DNA of 11,908 nt from positions 1 to 11,908 of the forward strand of contig QNBS01000036.1 in the NCBI GenBank assembly GCA_003644175.1, in the 5' to 3' direction. This document shows positions 6,933 through 11,908 of the stretch, piece after piece. Both the position numbers and the translations under genes were made by a program. This DNA is from Planctomycetota bacterium. GTDB taxonomy: Bacteria > Planctomycetota > Phycisphaerae > Sedimentisphaerales > Anaerohalosphaeraceae. Numbering within the stretch: position 1 is the first letter of the stretch; each line of letters opens with the position of its first letter. The notes under the pieces are model-generated. The model saw only the letters and a list, made by a program, of their open reading frames with translations, ran no database searches and had not been told where the DNA came from.

Positions 6933-7010
6933 TGCCCGGCCCCGCAGCCGGGCATCACAAAGAAGGTCTGATTCTCAGACAAACTGAATCGGTCCACCTT
7001 CATAAAGGTG
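6933..7010 (+). other. Cluster of three stem-loops in the 6856-7172 intergenic region
   Basis: Three perfect hairpins follow one another: TGCCCGGC/GCCGGGCA (6933-6954), GTCTGA-TTC-TCAGAC (6966-6980) and CACCTT-CATA-AAGGTG (6995-7010), preceded by the self-complementary GGCGCCGGCGCC (about 6911-6922). None has a T run, so they are not standard intrinsic terminators. They lie upstream of the Rrf2 promoter and may be the 3' end of the preceding transcript or part of a small structured RNA. Nothing else is seen in this gap apart from the promoter. Confidence 0.4.
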
Positions 7011-7098
7011 CATTAACTGCAAGGTGTCCCTCTTTATCGTGATTAGCCCGCCGGCAATCACTTCTTTCGCGAATAGCTAAAATGTTGTAAAAAATTAC

Positions 7099-7126
7099 TT
7101 GCATCCGCCCAAACATGTGCGATACT
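7099..7126 (+). promoter_or_regulatory. Sigma-70-type promoter of the Rrf2-family gene
   Basis: TTGCAT (7099-7104) and GATACT (7121-7126) are separated by 16 bp, about 46 bp before the chosen start codon at 7173. It is the best -35/-10 pair in this gap. Confidence 0.55.
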
Positions 7127-7135
7127 GGGCATGTT
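7112..7135. promoter_or_regulatory. Candidate Rrf2 autoregulatory operator
   Basis: AACATG (7112-7117) and CATGTT (7130-7135) form an inverted repeat with a 12-bp spacer that spans the -10 box. Half-site length and spacing resemble operators of NsrR/IscR-type Rrf2 proteins, which commonly repress their own genes. The match is short, so chance is possible. Confidence 0.35.
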
Positions 7136-7172
7136 ACAAAATAATCGCACTGAAGTTTTAAGGGACAGGAAG

Positions 7173-7574
7173 ATGACGCAGAGGATTACGAGGGCGGCGG
7201 CTTACGGTTTGGCGGCTGTGGCGCATGTCGCAAAAAACGGCAAAGACGGCCCGGTCATGTCGACGGAGGTAGCCGAAACCTATGACTTTCCGCTTGCATT
7301 TTTGCTCAAGATCATGCAGCAAATGGTGATGGCCAATATCCTCATAAGCAAGCGAGGTCCCCACGGCGGCTTCTCGCTTGCAAGACCGGCGAAAGATATC
7401 AGCATGCTTGAAATAATCGAGGCTGCGGATGGGCCGTTCGTGCAGAGGATGGAAATAGCCGAAATTACCCATAAGGCCCCGTTCGCCAAGAGGATAGAGC
7501 AGGTCGGCAACGACGCGATCGAGAAGGCAAGAGACAAGTTCCAAAAGGCCAAACTCTCAAAGCTGATCGGCTAA
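7173..7574 (+). CDS. Rrf2-family winged-helix transcriptional regulator lacking cysteines
   Basis: A 133-residue DNA-binding protein of the Rrf2 family (relatives IscR, NsrR, RirA). The N-terminal winged helix spans about 1-85: ITRAAAYGLAAVAHVA is the first helix, PLAFLLKIMQQMVMANIL the helix-turn-helix core, and KRGPHGGFSLARP (60-72) the glycine-rich wing with the characteristic GPHGGF. Residues about 76-130 are the dimerisation helix and tail. There is no cysteine anywhere, so the three-cysteine iron-sulfur cluster of IscR/NsrR is absent and sensing must differ or be lost. The start at 7173 has AGGGA seven bases upstream; an in-frame ATG at 7131 overlaps the promoter and is unlikely. It is monocistronic as far as visible. 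Its regulon is unknown apart from possible control of itself through the operator-like repeat. Confidence 0.88.
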   Translation: MTQRITRAAAYGLAAVAHVAKNGKDGPVMSTEVAETYDFPLAFLLKIMQQMVMANILISKRGPHGGFSLARPAKDISMLEIIEAADGPFVQRMEIAEITHKAPFAKRIEQVGNDAIEKARDKFQKAKLSKLIG

Positions 7575-7601
7575 ACGAAAACAGGCCGCTGCAACTCGTC
7601 G

Positions 7602-7618
7602 GAGGCGCCCGACGCCTC
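7602..7618 (+). terminator. Possible terminator stem-loop after the Rrf2 gene
   Basis: GAGGCG-CCCGA-CGCCTC forms a six-bp GC-only stem 28 bp after the stop codon, without a following T run. It may mark the transcript end, but the evidence is weak. Confidence 0.3.
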
Positions 7619-7796
7619 AGCGGTCCTGCCGGAAGCCTGATATGTGGTCGTATACCCGGCAGTATTCGGTAAGGGCCGAGTTATATGCCTCGGCGTTCTG
7701 GCGCTGAGGCGTAACTGTCGTGTCCGGCGTGCGCTGCGCCGGCGCTTCGGCTGCAACGTCGGCGATCAGACCCACACCGCCGGCTACTCCGAGCAA
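7617..7796 (-). pseudogene. Coding-like fragment on the minus strand, unidentified
   Basis: An open frame of about 59 residues from a TTG at 7796 reads as a hydrophobic stretch (LLGVAGGVGLIADVAAEAPA) followed by a natural-looking polar tail ending YDHISGFRQDR and TGA at 7617. The composition and third-position GC are protein-like, but there is no Shine-Dalgarno and an in-frame stop lies further upstream. It could be the end of a broken gene or a chance frame. I do not recognise a family. Confidence 0.2.
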
Positions 7797-7883
7797 GGCT
7801 GGTACGAAATGCGATACAAAGCCGCCGAAACCGCAAAAATCCTACTGCTCGAAGGAAAACTCCGAAACCAAAGCACCGAATAA
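7644..7883 (+). pseudogene. Coding-like 3' fragment on the plus strand, unidentified
   Basis: In the plus-strand frame ending TAA at 7881-7883, the part from about 7755 onward (GDQTHTAGYSEQGWYEMRYK, then AAETAKILLLEGKL) looks like a genuine protein C-terminus with GC-rich third positions. The part before it is arginine-rich and unlike a protein, and there is no ribosome-binding site. The likeliest reading is the tail of a gene whose 5' part was lost. It lies just upstream of the first oxidoreductase promoter. I cannot name the family. Confidence 0.3.
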
Positions 7884-7925
7884 CCCGCACACGGCACACG
7901 GCCGACAAATTATATGCATATGCAC

Positions 7926-7954
7926 TTGACAAATGCGGCCCGTTCTGGGATAAA
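7926..7954 (+). promoter_or_regulatory. Strong sigma-70-type promoter of the first oxidoreductase gene
   Basis: Consensus TTGACA (7926-7931), a 17-bp spacer and GATAAA (7949-7954). The same arrangement, including much of the spacer (CCCGTTCTG), occurs in front of the second oxidoreductase gene. It predicts a leader of roughly 85-90 nt to the ATG at 8049. Confidence 0.85.
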
Positions 7955-8171
7955 AAGCAGTACCGGACCGTATCAACAGCAGGCAAAAGGAGTCGCGGTG
8001 CCCGAAATCCAGCCTAAGATAACCGAATCGATGAATCAGGAGGCTGATATGTCGAAGAAGAACCCGAAGGTCTCGCGCCGTTCATTCTTGAAAGGCACAG
8101 CCGCTCTGGCCGCGGCGCCGTATATTGTTCCGGCGTCCGTTTTCGGCCGGGACGGAAAGGTCCCCCCCAGC
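7926..8171 (+). repeat. Conserved 5' module, copy 1 (promoter, leader and Tat signal region)
   Basis: This stretch matches 9407-9651 closely at DNA level, through the promoter, the untranslated leader, two nested start codons and the first 40 or so codons. Beyond it the two genes diverge quickly, including at silent positions. The boundary at the 3' side is approximate. Confidence 0.75.
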
Positions 8172-9365
8172 GAACGCATCGTAATGGGTGGCATTGGGAT
8201 CGGCGGACGCGGTTCCTATGATCTAAGGTACATGCTGACCGATTCGGATGTGCAGTGGGTTGCTGTCTGTGATGTCCAGAAAAGTCGGCGCCAAGCGGCC
8301 AGGGACGTGGTCAATAAAAAGTACGGCAACAAAGATTGTGCTGCGTATATCGATATGCGTCGGTTTCTGGCCGAACGGACGGATGTGGATGCCGTCTTGA
8401 TTGCCACCGGCGATCGCTGGCATGCCCTGGCTTCGATCCTGGCCATGCGGGCCGGCAAGGATGTCTATTGTGAAAAGCCCGCCTGTCTTACGATGGCCCA
8501 GGGGCAAGCGGTCGTGGAAACAGCACGCCGGTATGGCCGCATCTACCAGACCGGCGCCCAGCGCCTCAGCGAGCCGCATCATGTATTTGGCATAGAAATG
8601 GCCAGGTCTGGCCGCTTGGGTGAGATTCATACTGTTTACGCCGACTGTCGTTGGCGGGACGGGATGCGCCACGACTGGCTGGGCGCGCAACCGGAACCGC
8701 CCAGGGAAGAGGTGGACTGGGATATCTGGCTGGGGCCGTGTCCCTGGCGGCCTTACAACGCCAGCTATGTCAATGGTAGACAGTGGTATCACTTTTATGA
8801 TTTCGCTACGGATTTGGCGATGTGGGGTGCGCACACGGTGGCCCAGGCTCTGGCCGGACTTGACTTGACGAACACATCCTTCATCGAATTTGAGTATGAC
8901 GGTCCGGACAAGACGATGGTTACACGCTTATCCAACGGGGTGAAGTTGGTGCTGTTCCGGGTCAGCGGCTCGGTATGGGAACCCTGCAAGTTCTGGCATG
9001 GCGCTTGCGGTGAGCGGTTCGAGGGTCCCGAAGGATGGGTTTCCGCCGCCGACGGCTATTCAGCACCCGATGTTTCGACGCCTGCGTTGATGAGCGAATA
9101 CAAGAAAGTGCTCGCCGACTATACGGCCCGCACCCAACGGCCCTTGAGCCACGTGCGGGATTTCTTTGACTGCATCCGGTCACGGCGCCCCACGGTGGCG
9201 AATCCGGAGGTCATGTATCGTTCCATGAGCATCTGCCTGGCTGCGGATATCTGCGAGCGATTAAAGCGAAACCTTAAATTCGATCTTCGAAAGGCTGAGT
9301 TTGCCGGCGATCCCGAAGCCAACCGGATGCGGTCTCGCGCGATGCGCGCCCCCTATACGATCTAA
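8049..9365 (+). CDS. Tat-exported Gfo/Idh/MocA-family oxidoreductase, paralogue 1
   Basis: An NAD(P)-dependent dehydrogenase-type protein of the glucose-fructose oxidoreductase family, 438 residues. It opens with a perfect twin-arginine signal (SRRSFLK, Arg10-Arg11, then a hydrophobic run to about residue 32), so it should be exported folded with its cofactor. The Rossmann domain carries GGIGIGGRG (47-55), DRWHALASI and the family EKP motif (E142-K143-P144). The C-terminal domain has DWDIWLGPCPWRPYN and MWGAHTVAQA with His262; the Asp often found three residues after this His is Ala265. The ATG at 8049 has AGGAGG five bases upstream. A GTG at 7998, in frame with its own AAGGAG, would add 17 residues. 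It has its own promoter and is followed 163 bp later by its paralogue's ATG. Substrate unknown; sugar or cyclitol oxidation is typical of the family. Confidence 0.92.
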   Translation: MSKKNPKVSRRSFLKGTAALAAAPYIVPASVFGRDGKVPPSERIVMGGIGIGGRGSYDLRYMLTDSDVQWVAVCDVQKSRRQAARDVVNKKYGNKDCAAYIDMRRFLAERTDVDAVLIATGDRWHALASILAMRAGKDVYCEKPACLTMAQGQAVVETARRYGRIYQTGAQRLSEPHHVFGIEMARSGRLGEIHTVYADCRWRDGMRHDWLGAQPEPPREEVDWDIWLGPCPWRPYNASYVNGRQWYHFYDFATDLAMWGAHTVAQALAGLDLTNTSFIEFEYDGPDKTMVTRLSNGVKLVLFRVSGSVWEPCKFWHGACGERFEGPEGWVSAADGYSAPDVSTPALMSEYKKVLADYTARTQRPLSHVRDFFDCIRSRRPTVANPEVMYRSMSICLAADICERLKRNLKFDLRKAEFAGDPEANRMRSRAMRAPYTI

Positions 9366-9406
9366 ACGGCTATTTATTATTCTGTTTCCAGGGGGATATG
9401 CGGCTC

Positions 9407-9435
9407 TTGACAAACGCGCCCCGTTCTGCTATAAA
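9407..9435 (+). promoter_or_regulatory. Strong sigma-70-type promoter of the second oxidoreductase gene
   Basis: Consensus TTGACA (9407-9412), a 17-bp spacer and TATAAA (9430-9435), starting 41 bp after the stop of the first oxidoreductase. Its -10 is closer to consensus than that of the first copy. It would let the second gene and the HEAT-repeat gene be transcribed independently. Confidence 0.85.
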
Positions 9436-9651
9436 AAGGTACTGCCGTATCTTATCGACGGCGGCAAAAGGAGGCGGGTGTCCGAAATCCCGCCTAAGAT
9501 AACCGAATCGATGAATCAGGAGGCTGAAATGTCGAAGAAGAACCCAAAGGTCTCGCGCCGCGCATTCTTGAGAGGCACGGTCGCTCTGGCCGCTGTGCCG
9601 TACATTGTTCCGGCGTCCGTTTTCGGCCGGGACGGAAAGGTCCCTCCCAGC
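9407..9651 (+). repeat. Conserved 5' module, copy 2 (promoter, leader and Tat signal region)
   Basis: Second copy of the block at 7926-8171. The longest identical runs are CTAAGATAACCGAATCGATG in the leader and the tract coding for PASVFGRDGK in the signal-peptide region. Confidence 0.75.
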
Positions 9652-10836
9652 GAGCGTATCATAATGGGCGGGATAGGCATCGGGCGACGCGGCTCGCATG
9701 ACCTGCGATGGATGCTGCCGGAAGCCGATGTCCAGTTCGTCGCCGCATGTGACCCGAACAAATCGCGCCGCGAGGCGGTCAAGAAGATCGTTGACACACA
9801 CTACGGCAACACCGACTTCAAGCTCTACGCCGATACGCCTGAGTTCTTAGCCGAGCGAACCGATATTGACGCCGTGCTCAGCACCACCGGCGACAGGTGG
9901 CATGCACTCGCCGCGATCATGGCGATGCGGGCGGGCAAAGACGTCTATTCCGAAAAGCCCTCGTGCATGACGATAGCCGAAGGTCAGGCCGTCGTCGAAA
10001 CGGCCAAACGCTATCGCAGGATATACCAGACCGGCACGCAGCGACTCAGCGAAGGCAACTTCATCTTCTGCAACGAAATGCTCCGCCTCGGTCGGCTCGG
10101 CAAGGTCCACACCGCACGCGCCCACATCGCCCCGTGGGACGCCGCCGAGATGAAGCACGACTGGCTGCCCGCTCAGCCTTTGCCCCCCAAGAGCGAGATG
10201 GACTGGGACGCATGGCTCGGACCGTGCCCGTGGCGACCGTACAACATAGCATACACACAGGGCAAATGGCGAGGCTATTACGACTTCCACACAAGCTGCA
10301 TCGGCGAATGGGGAGCGCACACCTTCGCACAGGCGCAGGTCGCAATCGGCGCCGGCGACACCGCGGCGGTCGAATACAAATACGTAAACAACGAAAGCGG
10401 AGACGGCATGATCACCCGCTTTGCCAACGGAATCAACATGATCCTGGAGCGAGGCAACAAATGGTGGCGAGGCTCCTGCGGCGTCCGTTACGAAGGCGAC
10501 GAAGGATGGGTCGCCGCCGCAGACGGCTATTCAGAGCCGGACGTCTCGTCGCCCGCCATGTTAGCCGACTTCCGCAAAATCGTCGGCGATTACATGGCGC
10601 GAACACAGCGACCCACCAGCCACGTCCGCGATTTCCTAAACTGCGTAAAATCGCGCCGCCAGACCGTGGCTAATGCCGTCGTCATGCACCGGACAATGAC
10701 TACCGTGCACGCCGCCAACATCTGCATGTGGCTAAAACGAGACCTGAAATACGACCCGGTAAAAGAAGAGTTCATCAACGACGACGAAGCCAACCGGTTC
10801 CGTTCGCGTGCAATGCGCCAGCCGTGGATTATCTAA
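9529..10836 (+). CDS. Tat-exported Gfo/Idh/MocA-family oxidoreductase, paralogue 2
   Basis: A 435-residue paralogue of the preceding gene, alignable over its whole length: the first 50 residues are nearly identical and the rest moderately so. The twin-arginine signal reads SRRAFLR (Arg10-Arg11). The nucleotide-binding glycines (GGIGIGRRG), EKP (E142-K143-P144) and EWGAHTFAQA with His264 are kept; here too the usual Asp after this His is Ala. The middle (about 196-260) and the region before GWVAAADGYSEPDVSSP differ most, which may mean a different substrate. ATG 9529 has AGGAGG five bases upstream; a GTG at 9478 with AAGGAGG offers the same 17-residue extension as in copy 1. Codon choice is richer in C-ending and A-ending codons than copy 1 past the 5' block. 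The HEAT-repeat gene follows after 32 bp, probably in the same transcript. Confidence 0.92.
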   Translation: MSKKNPKVSRRAFLRGTVALAAVPYIVPASVFGRDGKVPPSERIIMGGIGIGRRGSHDLRWMLPEADVQFVAACDPNKSRREAVKKIVDTHYGNTDFKLYADTPEFLAERTDIDAVLSTTGDRWHALAAIMAMRAGKDVYSEKPSCMTIAEGQAVVETAKRYRRIYQTGTQRLSEGNFIFCNEMLRLGRLGKVHTARAHIAPWDAAEMKHDWLPAQPLPPKSEMDWDAWLGPCPWRPYNIAYTQGKWRGYYDFHTSCIGEWGAHTFAQAQVAIGAGDTAAVEYKYVNNESGDGMITRFANGINMILERGNKWWRGSCGVRYEGDEGWVAAADGYSEPDVSSPAMLADFRKIVGDYMARTQRPTSHVRDFLNCVKSRRQTVANAVVMHRTMTTVHAANICMWLKRDLKYDPVKEEFINDDEANRFRSRAMRQPWII

Positions 10837-10868
10837 GTGAAGCCACCTAATCTAAAAGGAAAAAAGCC

Positions 10869-11908
10869 ATGTATAAGTCAAGACTAAACATAATCCTGAT
10901 TGCAATGTTATTGCTTGCCTGTTCGGCTCAGTCGTTCGCCCAAACCGTCGCCCCGGCCGGCAGCGAGCCCAAACTGATCGCCGTCCTCGAGTCGAAAGAC
11001 GCTTCCTATAAGGAAAAGGCCGACGCCTGCCGCCAACTCGCTATAATCGCCACAAAAGACTCTGTCGGCGTGCTTGCGGGGCTGCTCGGCGACGAGAAAC
11101 TCTCGCACATGGCGCGATACGCGATGGAGACAATTCCCGACGCATCCGTAGATATCGCTTTCGGCAAGGCCTTAGGCAAGCTAAAAGGTCCGCAACTGGT
11201 CGGCCTCATCGGCAGCATCGGCGTCCGCGGCAGATCCCGGGGCGTCTTCGGCAAGTTGATAGATATGTTAGACGACCCTGACCCCGACGTCGCTCAGGCC
11301 GCCGCAAGAGCGCTGGGAAAAATCCCCCGAAGAAGAAGCCGCTCGGCCATAGTCAAGGCTCTGACAGACGCCCTTGAAACTGCCCCGTCGGCCAACAAAC
11401 CTGCAATATGCGAAGGCCTCTTCCGCTGTGCAGAGTCGATTGCCGCCCACGGACATGCCGACAAATCTGTCGAGATTTACGACCGGCTGCTCAAACTCGA
11501 CGCCCCGCATCAGGTCCGTGCAGGCGCTCTCCGCGGCGCAATCCTTGCCCGCGGCGACGACGGCGGCAAGCTGCTTGGCGAGTATTTGCAAAGCGACGAC
11601 TATACCATGTTCTCCGCCGCCGTCCAGACCGCGCAGGAAATGACCGATTCCGAAGTAACCAAAGTCCTCACCAACGCCCTCGATGGTCTCTCCGCCGACA
11701 ACAAGATCCTCATATTCCAGACCTTGGGCAAACGCGGCGACTCTGCCGCATGCGCATCATTGGTCCGCCAGGCCAAAAGCGGCCCTAAACCGGTTCGCGT
11801 CGCCGCAATCGAAGCCTTAGCCGAAATCGGCGACGCCTCCGCCGTGGGTCCGCTGACGACACTGATGACGGATTCCGACGGCGATATAGCAAAGGCCGCT
11901 CAGGAAGC
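10869..11908 (+). CDS. Exported HEAT-repeat protein (3' end outside window)
   Basis: The visible 346 residues start MYKSRLNIIL and have an N-terminal signal peptide. Cleavage is possible after SFA (residue 24); a weak lipobox LLAC with Cys18 is an alternative, which would make it a lipoprotein. The remainder is alpha-helical repeats of HEAT/PBS-lyase type, clearest in MLDDPDPDVAQAAARALGKI and in PVRVAAIEALAEIGDASAVG near the window end. HEAT arrays are protein-binding scaffolds. The start has AAAGGA eight bases upstream and lies 32 bp after the second oxidoreductase, so co-transcription is likely and a job in the same periplasmic process is implied. In planctomycetes such arrays are often joined to DUF1080 (3-keto-glycoside hydrolase-like) or other domains further on; whether that is so here cannot be seen. 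Confidence 0.85.
   Translation, partial: MYKSRLNIILIAMLLLACSAQSFAQTVAPAGSEPKLIAVLESKDASYKEKADACRQLAIIATKDSVGVLAGLLGDEKLSHMARYAMETIPDASVDIAFGKALGKLKGPQLVGLIGSIGVRGRSRGVFGKLIDMLDDPDPDVAQAAARALGKIPRRRSRSAIVKALTDALETAPSANKPAICEGLFRCAESIAAHGHADKSVEIYDRLLKLDAPHQVRAGALRGAILARGDDGGKLLGEYLQSDDYTMFSAAVQTAQEMTDSEVTKVLTNALDGLSADNKILIFQTLGKRGDSAACASLVRQAKSGPKPVRVAAIEALAEIGDASAVGPLTTLMTDSDGDIAKAAQE

Noticed and set aside
6933..6954. GC-rich hairpin as an intrinsic terminator of the membrane-protein gene
   Set aside because: The stem is perfect but no T run follows, so it is listed only as part of a stem-loop cluster.
9897..10673. 258-codon open frame on the plus strand inside the second oxidoreductase
   Set aside because: An arginine- and histidine-rich translation of the wrong frame of a GC-rich gene whose correct frame carries all the family motifs.

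Overview
The window looks like a chromosomal segment of a planctomycete, perhaps a Phycisphaerae/Sedimentisphaerales-type anaerobe. This is inferred from gene content: Tat-exported Gfo/Idh/MocA oxidoreductases in tandem, a secreted HEAT-repeat protein beside them, a FixJ/LuxR-type HTH-only protein, and a CheX-rich chemosensory cluster. Coding GC is moderate, and many Shine-Dalgarno sites are clear (AGGAGG, GGAGGT, GAGGAA). No tRNA, rRNA or CRISPR array was seen.

Left part (1-5197, all minus strand): a chemosensory operon read right to left as cheY, cheX, a CheX-like/CBS fusion, cheA and cheR (cut by the window edge). CheA is the histidine kinase with receptor-coupling domain, CheY is the diffusible response regulator, and CheR methylates receptors. 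The two CheX-type proteins are candidate CheY-P phosphatases. A 108-bp MITE-like element with terminal inverted repeats and a 9-bp target duplication sits exactly at the 3' end of the CheX-CBS gene and has replaced its stop codon.

Middle part (5198-7913): divergent to cheY lies a small LuxR-type HTH protein, followed by a stub encoding only the C-terminal tail of a methyl-accepting chemotaxis protein, closed by a near-perfect intrinsic terminator. Next come a small single-pass membrane/coiled-coil protein, an intergenic stretch with three consecutive stem-loops, and a cysteine-free Rrf2-family regulator with a recognisable promoter. After it lie about 340 bp without a convincing gene but with two coding-like fragments.

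Right part (7926-11908, plus strand): two tandem paralogous Gfo/Idh/MocA oxidoreductases with perfect twin-arginine signals. Each has its own near-consensus sigma-70-type promoter, and promoter, leader and signal-peptide region are conserved as a block between the two copies. A signal-peptide-bearing HEAT-repeat protein follows and runs off the end of the window. Together these look like an exported sugar-oxidation locus of the kind planctomycetes carry in many copies; the substrate cannot be read from the sequence.
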